A stretch of DNA of 64,000 bases from Microbispora rosea subsp. aerata (GTDB lineage Bacteria > Actinomycetota > Actinomycetes > Streptosporangiales > Streptosporangiaceae): assembly GCF_014647835.1 (NCBI RefSeq), contig NZ_BMPY01000031.1, positions 21,344 through 85,343 on the forward strand, in the 5' to 3' direction. The number at the start of each line of letters is the position of its first letter. Position 1 is the stretch's first letter. Shown here in pieces: positions 40,950-49,114 of this stretch. The notes beneath the pieces were generated by a model. That model was not told the DNA's origin and ran no database searches. It saw only the letters and a program-made list of their open reading frames with translations. The position numbers and the translations under genes are program-made.

Positions 40950-41789
40950 TCAGCCCGCGTTCTCCGTGCGTCGTTCCCTGCGTTGCTGCTGTTTGAACAT
41001 GAGAACGCGAAGCGGAATCGCGGAGACGATCGCGATCTGCATCGTGGCGCCCACCTTGATGAGCTGGTCGCCGCCCGCGAGGCCGGCCGCCCAGATCGTC
41101 AGGCAGGCCACGTTGATCAGCATCCAGGCCAGCACGACGGCGGCCAGGTTGCCCTTCGGCTTGGGGTATTCGATCCGGCTGACCATCAGCCAGGCCACGC
41201 CGAAGATGGCGGCGAGCGTGACGTAGTTCGGCTGGAAGAGCAGCACGATCGACACCACGGTCATCGCGCCCATCGGGATCGGCAGGCCCATGAAGTCGCC
41301 GCTCTTGGTCTTCACGCAGGCGAAGCGGGCCAGCCGTACGACGCCGGCGAGCAGGACGGACCCGGCCGCGCACAGCACCAGCCACAGCGGGAGCTGGCCG
41401 GAGAAGCCGGCCCAGATCATCACCATGAAGGCGGGCGCGAAGCCGAAGCTGATCACGTCGGCGAGGTTGTCCAGCTCCGCGCCCATCGCGGACGCGCGGA
41501 ACTTCCTGGCCACCAGGCCGTCGAACAGGTCGCAGGTCGCGCCGGTGAGCAGCAGCACCACGGCCGTGCCGAAAAAGCGCGGGTCGGGGACGAACTTGAC
41601 GCCGGCCTGCAGGTCGCTGATCGCCGACCAGGCGAGCACGCAGACGGCGAGGAAACCACTCAGGGCGTTGCCGAGCGAGAGGGAGTCGGCCGCCGACAGG
41701 CGGAAGGCCTTGCCGACCGGCCCGCGCGGCTCCTCGGTCGCCTCCTCCAGCGGCCAGGCGGATTCGGCCCCGAGGTCAGATGTGGTCAA
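40950..41789 (-). CDS. pssA: CDP-diacylglycerol-serine O-phosphatidyltransferase
   Basis: 279 residues. Makes phosphatidylserine from CDP-diacylglycerol and serine. CDP-alcohol phosphotransferase motif D87-LF-D90-G-LV-A-R95...G103-AEL-D107-NLA-D111, with about eight membrane helices and a basic C-terminus. TTG start at 41789, inside the end of psd (14-base overlap), preceded by a GGGGGTG ribosome site. Works with Psd to make phosphatidylethanolamine. Confidence 0.94.
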   Translation of the reverse strand: MTTSDLGAESAWPLEEATEEPRGPVGKAFRLSAADSLSLGNALSGFLAVCVLAWSAISDLQAGVKFVPDPRFFGTAVVLLLTGATCDLFDGLVARKFRASAMGAELDNLADVISFGFAPAFMVMIWAGFSGQLPLWLVLCAAGSVLLAGVVRLARFACVKTKSGDFMGLPIPMGAMTVVSIVLLFQPNYVTLAAIFGVAWLMVSRIEYPKPKGNLAAVVLAWMLINVACLTIWAAGLAGGDQLIKVGATMQIAIVSAIPLRVLMFKQQQRRERRTENAG

Positions 41790-42450
41790 GGCGTGTCACC
41801 CCCGCGACGGTCCGGGTGCCGACGGTGACCGCCGGCCTGATGCCCTCGGGCAGGTAGACGTCCACCCGGGAGCCGAAACGGATCAGCCCGACCCGCTCGC
41901 CCTGGGCGACCTTGGCGCCCGCGTACAGGTAGGGGACGATGCGACGGGCGACGGCGCCGGCGATCTGCACCATCTCGATGTCTCCGAGCGCGGTGTCGAA
42001 ATGCCAGACGACACGCTCGTTCTTGTCGCTGTCCTTGTTGAACGCGGGGAGGAAGCCGCCGGGCACGTGCTCGACCGAGGTGACCGTGCCGGCCGCGGGC
42101 GCCCGGTTGACGTGCACGTTCAGCGGGCTCATGAAGATCGCGACCCGGGTGCGGCCGTCCGGCCACGGGTCGATGCTCTGCACGACGCCGTCGGCGGGCG
42201 AGATGAGCCTGCCCTCGCCGAGGACGCGCTCCGGGTCGCGGAAGAACCACAGCATCCCGCCGGTGAGCGCGGCGAGCGGCACCGCGGCCAGCGCCCAACG
42301 GGGCGACCTGCGGGTGAGAACGGCGGTGACGGCCGCCGCCGCGGCGGTGGGAGCCAGCCACGGGGACACCCCGCGCGCGAGCCTGATTCGGCCCCGGGCA
42401 CTTCCCGCGGGCCCGGATTCAGGGCCGCGGGGCAACGATTCGTTGGACAC
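41776..42450 (-). CDS. psd: Phosphatidylserine decarboxylase proenzyme
   Basis: 224 residues, short (PSD-A) form. Membrane-associated enzyme converting phosphatidylserine to phosphatidylethanolamine. Self-cleavage before Ser194 in RFGSRVDVYL yields the pyruvoyl group. Other motifs: FFRDPERV, LISPADGVV, FMSPLNVHVNRAP. GTG at 42450 with AAAGGT six bases upstream. Upstream of and overlapping pssA; terC lies 123 bp further upstream on the same strand. Confidence 0.95.
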   Translation of the reverse strand: MSNESLPRGPESGPAGSARGRIRLARGVSPWLAPTAAAAAVTAVLTRRSPRWALAAVPLAALTGGMLWFFRDPERVLGEGRLISPADGVVQSIDPWPDGRTRVAIFMSPLNVHVNRAPAAGTVTSVEHVPGGFLPAFNKDSDKNERVVWHFDTALGDIEMVQIAGAVARRIVPYLYAGAKVAQGERVGLIRFGSRVDVYLPEGIRPAVTVGTRTVAGVTRLDHI

Positions 42451-42573
42451 AGATGACCTTTGTACTCTTCAGGCGACTATGGACCGGCATGCGAGCTGGC
42501 GATCGATATTACCGATCCGGCCGTCAATGTGTGGCACAACGAGAACAAGCAAACAGGGTGGATGCCCGTTTCG

Positions 42574-43599
42574 CTAGCCCTTCGGGGCTTCCGCCTGAGA
42601 TGTCTCCGTCTGGGAAGTCCCCGTCTGGGACGCTTCCCCCGCGGCGATGGCCTTGTCGTCACGGCGAGCCTTGATGAGACTGGCGACGGTGGTCACGGCC
42701 ATGGTGACGCCGATGACCGACAGCGACACCCAGATGGGGATTTGCGGGGCCCAGGAGACCTCGCTCTCGTGAAGTGCTTCGAGAATCAGCTTAACCCCGA
42801 TGAAAGCGAGGATGAACGCCAATCCATAGCTGATGTAGACCAGCCGCTGCAGCAGGCCGCCGAGCAGGAAGTAGAGCTGACGCAGTCCCATCAGGGCGAA
42901 CGCGTTCGCGGAGAACACGATGAAGGCCGTCTTCGTGAGGCCGAAGATGGCCGGAATCGAATCGAGGGCGAACAGCAGGTCGGTGGTGCCGATGGCGATC
43001 ATCACGATCAGCATGGGCGTCACCATGCGCTTGCCGTCCACCCGTACGGTCACCCGGGAGCCGACGTAGTCGGGCGTGGTCGGGAAGACCCGGCGGGCCC
43101 ACCGCAGGAGGATGTTCTCGTTGAACTCCTCGTCTTCCTTGTCGTGGTCCCGGATCAGCGTGTACGCCGTGTAGATGAGGAAGGCCCCGAACGCGTACAG
43201 CAGCCAGCCGAATCGGCTCAGCGCGGCGGCCCCGATGGCGATGAAGATGCCGCGCATCACGAGCGCGAGCACGATGCCGACCAGCAGGACCTTGTGCTGG
43301 TAGACCCGCGGCACGCCGAACCGGCTCATGATGATGTAGAAGACGAACAGGTTGTCGACGCTGAGGCTGTATTCCGTCAGATAGCCCGCGAAGAACTCAC
43401 CACCGGTCCCGGCGCCGGCCCACAGCGTTAACCCGATGCCGAACAACACGGCGAGGCAGACGTAGAAACCCACCCAGATGCCGGCTTGCCGCATCGAGAA
43501 CTCGCGTGGCTCACCCCGATCCACGAACCACAGATCGAAGGCGACCACCACGACGAGACCCACGATGACCAGGGCCCACAACCACAGGGGGACATGCAC
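42574..43599 (-). CDS. TerC family integral membrane protein
   Basis: 341 residues. TerC/Alx proteins are membrane metal exporters or metallation factors linked to manganese and tellurite. Conserved acidic motifs GYLTEYSLSVDNLFVF and IGTTDLLFALDSIPAIFGLT within about nine helices; charged cytoplasmic loop RDHDKEDEEFNEN. The C-terminal tail SQTGTSQTETSQAEAP is a short repeat. GTG at 43599 with GGAGGT seven bases upstream; that site can be sequestered by the leader (see riboswitch). Family knowledge: terC/ykoY genes are known members of the Mn2+ riboswitch regulon in Bacillus. Confidence 0.93.
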   Translation of the reverse strand: MHVPLWLWALVIVGLVVVVAFDLWFVDRGEPREFSMRQAGIWVGFYVCLAVLFGIGLTLWAGAGTGGEFFAGYLTEYSLSVDNLFVFYIIMSRFGVPRVYQHKVLLVGIVLALVMRGIFIAIGAAALSRFGWLLYAFGAFLIYTAYTLIRDHDKEDEEFNENILLRWARRVFPTTPDYVGSRVTVRVDGKRMVTPMLIVMIAIGTTDLLFALDSIPAIFGLTKTAFIVFSANAFALMGLRQLYFLLGGLLQRLVYISYGLAFILAFIGVKLILEALHESEVSWAPQIPIWVSLSVIGVTMAVTTVASLIKARRDDKAIAAGEASQTGTSQTETSQAEAPKG

Positions 43600-43606
43600 C
43601 ACGACT

Positions 43607-43641
43607 ACCTCCGGCGCGCGCGCGAACACACTGCCGGAGGT
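43607..43641 (-). promoter_or_regulatory. Anti-Shine-Dalgarno helix of the terC leader
   Basis: RNA bases from 43641-43633 (ACCUCCGGC) pair exactly with 43615-43607 (GCCGGAGGU), which holds the terC ribosome-binding site GGAGGU. The same CCUCC can instead form the closing helix P1 of the upstream riboswitch. Ligand-stabilised P1 would free the ribosome site, an ON switch at translation. Confidence 0.7.
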
Positions 43642-43731
43642 CTCTCCCGCCCGCCTGGCATGACGGACCGACGGCCCCGGGTGCTGACACCGTGATGACG
43701 GAACCGCCGCGAAGGGATACTCCCCCCCAAC
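43633..43731 (-). promoter_or_regulatory. yybP-ykoY-type (manganese) riboswitch upstream of terC
   Basis: Minus-strand order: GGGGGGGAGUAUCCC (43729-43715), a GC hairpin region, GUGUCAGCACCC (around 43690), GGGCGGGAGAGACCUCC (43652-43636). These match the conserved yybP-ykoY blocks GGGGAGUA, GUCAnCA and GnnAGACC in the right order and spacing. P1 pairs GGGGG with CCUCC; P2 begins UCCC with GGGA. Known family: Mn2+ sensors controlling mntP, terC/ykoY and P-type ATPases. The call is by eye; a covariance-model search was not possible. Confidence 0.72.
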
Positions 43732-43737
43732 CCGTCC

Positions 43738-43743
43738 AGTATA
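43738..43743 (-). promoter_or_regulatory. -10 element of the terC leader promoter
   Basis: TATACT on the minus strand, in AGATCCATATACTGGAC, is one base from TATAAT and places the transcription start near 43731, at the 5' edge of the riboswitch. The -35 region is weak (TTAGGT at about 18 bp). Confidence 0.5.
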
Positions 43744-43869
43744 TGGATCTGGCTTACCGTCACCTAATCCTTGCCGGACCGCTGTGAACACCGGGCGGCT
43801 CACCGCGTGGGCGACCTCGTCTCACCTGGGCGAAAGGACGGCCGCACCCTTCCGCCACCCCCGTCGCCG

Positions 43870-44982
43870 CTACGCGGACAGACCGTAGGCCCCGAGCACC
43901 GCCCGCAGCGCCGCGTCCTCGTCGGGCAGCTCGCGGCCCCGCCGTACGGACGCCTGCGCCAGGCGGGCCGCCAGGGCGGTGTCGCCGAGCAGGCGGCCGA
44001 TCTCCCGGCTCAGCGCGCCCGGGTCCCGCGGCGGCACCAGCAGGGCCGCCTCGCCCACCATGTCGGGCACGCCGCCCACCCGGGTCGCGATGATCGGCCT
44101 GCCCGCCCGCAGCGCCTCCTGGACGCTCAACGGCTGGCCCTCCCACCTGCTGGGCACGATCACCGCCGTCGCGACCTGAAGCAGATCGCCGGGCTCGGCC
44201 CAGCCGTACAGGACCACGGGCAGTTCCTCGGCGTCGATGCGAGCCTGGAGCTCCCCGCGCAGCGGCCCGTCGCCCGCGATCACGAAGACCGGGTCGTCTT
44301 TGTACGGCCCGGCCGCCGCGTCGAGCAGCGTCTCCAGGCCCTTCTGCTGGGCCAGCCGGGCGACCGTGAGCAGGATCGGCCGGTCCCGACCGGCCTGTGA
44401 TTCCCGCGCCGCGCCGGGCAGGCGGGCGAAGATCTCGGCCCGCACGTCCTCGGCCGGGCGGGCGGGGCCGGCGAGCGGCGGCGCGGGCACCACGGCGAGG
44501 TCCACCCCCCGGGCGCCCCTGGCCCGCATGCGCTCCGCGACGTCCGGCGAGATCGCCAGGACGCGGTCCGCACGCCGGGCGACGATTTGTTCCAGCAGCC
44601 GGTAGACCGCGCCGATCGCGCCGCCCGCCGTGACCGCGTTGTGCAGGGTGACCACGAGGCGCGGCCGCCCCTGCGCCCCGGTGAGGGCGAGCGCGGCCAG
44701 CGCCCCGGCGCGCAGGCCGTGGGCGTGGACGACGTCCGCTCCGCGGGCGATCCGGCGCAGGCGCAGGCATGTGCCCAGGTCACGCGCGGGGTGCGGCCGG
44801 TCGGCGATCTCGACCTCGGCGAAGCCCGCACCGGTGCCGGTGAAGCGGAAGGCCCCCTCGGTGCCACTTGGCCCCGCGACCAGCACCTGGTGTCCCCGCG
44901 CGACCAGCCCGCCGGCGAGCATCCGCACGTGCCGGGCCACGCCCCCCATGCTCGATCCCAGCACGAGCACGACACGGCTCAT
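43870..44982 (-). CDS. Glycosyltransferase family 4
   Basis: 370 residues, GT-B fold. N-terminal loop GSSMGGVARHVRMLAGGLVARGHQV, VVHAHGLRAGALAAL, LAISPDVAERM; C-terminal nucleotide-sugar site VARLAQQKGLETLLDAA, VFVIAGDGPLRGEL and the EX7E-type VIVPSRWEGQPLSVQEALRAGRPIIAT. Donor and acceptor unknown. ATG at 44982. It follows murJ on the same strand after 389 bp. In a cluster with murJ and a lipid-linked precursor transferase, a cell-envelope glycan role is likely. Confidence 0.9.
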   Translation of the reverse strand: MSRVVLVLGSSMGGVARHVRMLAGGLVARGHQVLVAGPSGTEGAFRFTGTGAGFAEVEIADRPHPARDLGTCLRLRRIARGADVVHAHGLRAGALAALALTGAQGRPRLVVTLHNAVTAGGAIGAVYRLLEQIVARRADRVLAISPDVAERMRARGARGVDLAVVPAPPLAGPARPAEDVRAEIFARLPGAARESQAGRDRPILLTVARLAQQKGLETLLDAAAGPYKDDPVFVIAGDGPLRGELQARIDAEELPVVLYGWAEPGDLLQVATAVIVPSRWEGQPLSVQEALRAGRPIIATRVGGVPDMVGEAALLVPPRDPGALSREIGRLLGDTALAARLAQASVRRGRELPDEDAALRAVLGAYGLSA

Positions 44983-45371
44983 CAGCGCCCCTCGCCTTCG
45001 GCTCCGGGCCGCAACCGCCGGGCGCGCCGCCCCGCGATTCGCTCACTACGCTCTGTCACTCCTGCTCTCCGTCTCCCGCACGGAACGCCACTCCGCCAGT
45101 ACGCCGCTCACTACGGAACGCCTCGTCCGCAACGCAACGCCTCCTGGCCGGAACGCCACTCCCCCTAGTGCGCCACCCCCCGAGACGCTTTCCGCCGGAC
45201 CGCCACTCACCCGGAGCGTCATTCGCGGAGCGGCCCGTCCCAGACGTACCCGTTCACCCGCGCCCGCCGCCCGGGGCGGCGTGCCATCTGGGGTGCGGTC
45301 CGGGACGCACCCGCCACTCCGCCGCACCCGCCTCGGGGGCGTGCCTGCCGTCAGGGATGCCGTCCGCGCGT
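44983..45371. repeat. Intergenic block with degenerate GGAACGCCACTCCGCC repeats
   Basis: No credible gene. The unit GGAACGCCACTCCGCC recurs in diverged form near 45082, 45115, 45150, 45197 and 45308, and GCTCACTACG near 45041 and 45107. These lie between murJ and the glycosyltransferase gene. No terminator was clear. Confidence 0.5.
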
Positions 45372-47030
45372 TCATACCTGCTCCTCGGCCGGCGGCTTCG
45401 GCGTGCCGGCGCCTTTGCCGCGTCTCATCCCGGACAACGCGGCGGCCAGGTCGCCCCGATCCACGAGCGCGGCGACGAGGACCCCGGCGGCCACGGCCGT
45501 CACCCCGGCGAGAACGGCGGTGAGGAGGCCGCCCACCGGGCTCTCGCCCGCCGGGGACAGCCCGGCGACCGCCGCGCCCGCGAGGAACCCCGCACTCCCG
45601 CCCAGCAGGGCCGCCAGCCCGGCCCGGGTGACGCCGTGAACGGCCCGCGCCCCCTTCGTCCGTACGACCGAGGCCAGCAGCAGCCCCGCCCCCACCGTCA
45701 TGCCGGCCGCCTGCCCGAGCGCGAGCCCGCCCAGCCCCCAGTCGCGCGGCAGCACGACGACGAACGCCGCCTGGGACACGGCCACGACCAGCCACCCGGC
45801 GACCTGTCCCCGGGCCGACGCCCGGCCCTGCCCCGCGGCGTACAGCACCCGGCTGAGGTGGGCCACCAGGCCGTACCCGATGAGCCCCGGCGCGAACAGC
45901 GCGATCCCCCGGGCGAACTCCGCGGCGGCGACCGCGGTGTCGGCCTGGGAGAGGAAGACGTGCGCGACCGGCTCCGCGACCGCCGCGAGCGCTCCGGCCG
46001 CGAGGCCGCAGACCAGCACGACCGCGCGCGTCGTGCGCGCCGCCAGCGCCGCGAAGCCCCCGCCTTCGTCGCCGGCCTGCGCCCGCGCGGCGAGCGCGGG
46101 GAACGCGCTGGTCGCGATGGGCACCGCGAGCACGGCGTACGGCACCTGGTAGATCGCCCAGGCGTAGTTGTAGGCGGGCAGCGCGCCCCCGCCGACGTGG
46201 TTGGCCACGGGGATGAGGATCGCCGCGGCGGCCTGCTGGGCGACCAGCGCGCTCAGCCCGGCCAGGGCGAGCCGCCGCACCTGTACGGCGACGCCCTCGG
46301 GGAAGCGGAGCGTGGGCCGCCACCGCAGGCCGAGCCGCCAGATGGGCCCGATCACGGTGACGACGAGAGCCAGCACGCCGAGCGTGGTGCCCGCCGACAG
46401 CACGATCTCGGCCGGTCCCGGCACCGTGGCGGGGTCGGCGCGGCCGTCGCTGAGCGGGCCGAAGGCCAGGTAGGCGATGATGACCACCACGCTCGACACC
46501 AGCGGCGCCAGCGCCGGGCCCGAGAACCGGCGGTGGGCCTGCAGCACGCCGTAAAGCACCACGGCCAGGCCGTACAACGGGATCTGCGGCGCGAACACGA
46601 CCAGCATGCGGGCGGCGACGGCGGCGACCTGGCCGGCGTCGCACTCCTCGACCCCGAAGGAGACGAGCAGCCGCGTCACCGGCGCCGCGACCAGCGCGAT
46701 GAGCGCCGCGAGCGGCACCAGCAGCACGACCACCCAGGTCAGCAGCGCGGAGGCGACGCGGCCGACCTCGGCGCGCGCCTCGCCGTCCGCTCTGGCTGCG
46801 GCGCCGGCGAGCACCGGGACGACCATCCCGGCGAGCGCGCCGCCCGCCACGACCTCGAACACGATGTTCGGCACGTTGTTGGCCGTGTAATAGGCGGTGG
46901 CCAGGCAGTTCGTGCCGACCGTGCGCGCGAACGCCAGTTGCTTGGCGAAGCCGGTCACCCGCGCCAGGACCGTGATGACCCCGATGAGGACCGCCGCCCC
47001 CGCGATCCCCGCCCCGAGCCGCTTAACCAT
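45372..47030 (-). CDS. murJ: Lipid II flippase MurJ (MviN-type)
   Basis: 552 residues with about 14 membrane helices, the MOP-exporter fold. Moves lipid-linked peptidoglycan precursor across the membrane. N-terminal ITVLARVTGFAKQLAFARTVG, TANNVPNIVFEVVAGGALAGMVVPVLA, YNYAWAIYQVPYAVLAVPIATSAFPALA and the LSRVLYAAGQGRAS segment are typical. No C-terminal kinase-like domain as in the mycobacterial CwsA/MviN fusion. ATG at 47030. Another MurJ copy elsewhere is possible since the classical actinobacterial gene sits near parAB. Confidence 0.9.
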   Translation of the reverse strand: MVKRLGAGIAGAAVLIGVITVLARVTGFAKQLAFARTVGTNCLATAYYTANNVPNIVFEVVAGGALAGMVVPVLAGAAARADGEARAEVGRVASALLTWVVVLLVPLAALIALVAAPVTRLLVSFGVEECDAGQVAAVAARMLVVFAPQIPLYGLAVVLYGVLQAHRRFSGPALAPLVSSVVVIIAYLAFGPLSDGRADPATVPGPAEIVLSAGTTLGVLALVVTVIGPIWRLGLRWRPTLRFPEGVAVQVRRLALAGLSALVAQQAAAAILIPVANHVGGGALPAYNYAWAIYQVPYAVLAVPIATSAFPALAARAQAGDEGGGFAALAARTTRAVVLVCGLAAGALAAVAEPVAHVFLSQADTAVAAAEFARGIALFAPGLIGYGLVAHLSRVLYAAGQGRASARGQVAGWLVVAVSQAAFVVVLPRDWGLGGLALGQAAGMTVGAGLLLASVVRTKGARAVHGVTRAGLAALLGGSAGFLAGAAVAGLSPAGESPVGGLLTAVLAGVTAVAAGVLVAALVDRGDLAAALSGMRRGKGAGTPKPPAEEQV

Positions 47031-47129
47031 GCCGTCTAACCACGCCGTTCAACCACACCGCTTATTCGTGCCGGCGCTGCGCGTCATGCCGGTGCCGTAC
47101 GGCTCCGCTCACGGCCCTGGCCGTCCAGG

Positions 47130-48095
47130 TCACCCGTGCGACTCCGGGGCACCGGGGGCGGCCTGCGGCGCGCGGCGGCCGAGCATGTCCAGGCGGTTGA
47201 GCACCGGGTTGCCGGCGATGACCTTGGTGAAGCTGACCTTCTCCGAAGCGGCGGTGAGAGCGGCGACGACGCCGAGTGCGGCGAGCCGGCCGGGCCTGCC
47301 CAGCCGCGCCGTGGCCGCCAGGCCGACCAGCGCGCCGAGCGCGTTCGCCCCGGCGTCGCCGAGCATCGCCCGCTCGCCCAGGTCCTCGGGCAGCAGCGCC
47401 GCCGCCGCGCCCAGCGGGACGGCGGTCAGCACGGCGGCCCGGTGGGCGCGCGGACCGTACGGCGCGGCGATCGAGGCGGCCAGCAGGGGGATCCCGGCGA
47501 GCAGCCCCACCTTGATCGCGCGGCCGGGCCGCAGGTCGAACAGGTTGGCCAGGTTGGCGCTGCCGGCGATCAGCGCGCCGTCGGCGAGCGTGTCGAGCGA
47601 CCGTCTCACCACGCCCCCGCCCCCGCAGTCACCCCGGTTGTCACCCGGTGCGAGCGCCGCCGCGGCGAGCCCGATCGCGCCGATGCCGAGGATCTTGACG
47701 GCTCCGCTGGTCACCTCGCCCCGCGCGAGCGCGGTCAGGTGGCCCTTGAAGCCCTTCGAGGAGGTCGTGCCGAACAGGTCGTCGTACGCGCCGAGGACGC
47801 CGCTGCCCGCACCGGCGATCACGGCCGCGGCGCGGGCGCGGGCGGGAAGGCCGGGGGCGAGGGCGGAGGCGGCGACGGCGCCGGCCGCGAACGCCGGCCC
47901 CTCCAGCAGCGTGACCGGCTCGCCGCGGTGGTTGACGCGGGTCCAGTATCCGTCGGCGGTCTTCTCGTCGCCGATCGGCGGACGGCGCCGGAACGCGGCG
48001 AAGGCCGCGCGCGCGGCGGCGGCGCCGAGCGCGGCGCCGACTGCGGCCCCGAGCGCCACGGCGGCGCGGGTGCCGGCCTGGGGACGTCTGGCCAC
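47130..48095 (-). CDS. MraY/WecA-like glycosyl-1-phosphate transferase family membrane protein
   Basis: 321 residues, hydrophobic with many Ala/Gly-rich helices. PNPT-superfamily marks: GAYDDLFGTTSSKGFKGHL with Asp105-Asp106, NLANLFDLRPGRAIK (Mg/uridine loop) and MLGDAGANALGALVGLAATARLG. Such enzymes attach a sugar-1-phosphate to a polyprenyl phosphate. Shorter and more diverged than MraY. 99 bp upstream of murJ and 41 bp downstream of steB, it may feed a lipid-linked precursor to the adjacent flippase and glycosyltransferase; inference. ATG at 48095. Confidence 0.82.
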   Translation of the reverse strand: MARRPQAGTRAAVALGAAVGAALGAAAARAAFAAFRRRPPIGDEKTADGYWTRVNHRGEPVTLLEGPAFAAGAVAASALAPGLPARARAAAVIAGAGSGVLGAYDDLFGTTSSKGFKGHLTALARGEVTSGAVKILGIGAIGLAAAALAPGDNRGDCGGGGVVRRSLDTLADGALIAGSANLANLFDLRPGRAIKVGLLAGIPLLAASIAAPYGPRAHRAAVLTAVPLGAAAALLPEDLGERAMLGDAGANALGALVGLAATARLGRPGRLAALGVVAALTAASEKVSFTKVIAGNPVLNRLDMLGRRAPQAAPGAPESHG

Positions 48096-48136
48096 GGCTG
48101 TTGCCCTTCTCTACGTCGATGGTGCCGGTCGGCGGC

Positions 48137-49114
48137 TCAGCCCCGGCTCGCCACCGGGGTCGGGGTCTGGCTGGGCGTGCTCAGCGCCGGCTCGAACGCC
48201 GTCGCGCCGCCGCCGATGCCGTACGCGCCGGAACGGCCGGCCAGTTGCTCCCGCAGAGCGTAGACCACCACGACACGGCCCGCGGCGAAATCGACGGTGT
48301 CGACCGTGGAGACCGCCGAGGCCACGCCGCCGGTGTCGTGCAGGGCGGCGATGACGCCGCCGTTGGCGGAGGCGGTGACGTTGCCCGCCACCACGGTGCC
48401 GAGAGCGCCGCCGTCGAGGCCGGCCGCCACCGAGACGATCGCGTTCGTCTGCTGCCCGGCGGCCTCCCCCTCGTACGGCTGGGTGGGCGCGAGCACGACG
48501 GCCATCGTCGCGCGCCGCTCGGGGTCGCCGTTCATGGTCAGGAAGTCGCCCGCCTGGAACGCCTCCAGCACGCCGGTGGCGGCGGTGTTGGGCCGGCCCG
48601 CCTGCGCGCGGTCGTTGGTCACGATCGCGCTCGCGATCATCGCGGCGGCCTTGTCGTACGGCGTGGCCCCGTCGGGGAACGCGGTGCCGGCCCGGGCGAG
48701 GTTGGTGGCCAGCCCGTCGAGCACGCTCGCCTGCTCCACGTCGATGAACTTGTCGGTCAGGCTGACCCTTCCGCTGTAGGCGGCGCCCGCGCTCGTGACG
48801 AGCTTCTCGATCGGGTCGCGCAGGGCGGCCGACGCGCCCGGGGCCTCGACGAGCACGACGCGCTCGCCCGCGAGCTGGCCGCGCACGAGATCGGGCAGGT
48901 GGGTCGTGATCAGCGAGTCGCCGCCCTCCTCACGGCTCTGCAGCTGCGAGATCTGGGTCAGGTACTTCTCGTTGGCCTGCCGCAGCGACGCGGTCAATTC
49001 CTCGGCCGACTTGAAGAACGTGGGCTCCAGCACGGTGCTGCCCAGCACGATGCCGACCGTGAGCGCGAGGAAGATCGCCACGATCGAGACGAGGTGATAA
49101 CGGAAATCGATCAC
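48137..49114 (-). CDS. steB: SteB/MctB family membrane protein
   Basis: 325 residues from GTG 49114 (VIDFRYHLVSIVAIFLALTVGIVLGSTVL). One N-terminal membrane helix, a coiled coil (KSAEELTASLRQANEKYLTQISQLQ) and an extracellular domain; ends in Ser/Thr/Pro. Often named copper transporter MctB after Rv1698, but in Corynebacterium the homologue SteB works with SteA in daughter-cell separation. The GTG overlaps the steA stop (GTGA), marking coupled translation with steA. Confidence 0.88.
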   Translation of the reverse strand: MIDFRYHLVSIVAIFLALTVGIVLGSTVLEPTFFKSAEELTASLRQANEKYLTQISQLQSREEGGDSLITTHLPDLVRGQLAGERVVLVEAPGASAALRDPIEKLVTSAGAAYSGRVSLTDKFIDVEQASVLDGLATNLARAGTAFPDGATPYDKAAAMIASAIVTNDRAQAGRPNTAATGVLEAFQAGDFLTMNGDPERRATMAVVLAPTQPYEGEAAGQQTNAIVSVAAGLDGGALGTVVAGNVTASANGGVIAALHDTGGVASAVSTVDTVDFAAGRVVVVYALREQLAGRSGAYGIGGGATAFEPALSTPSQTPTPVASRG

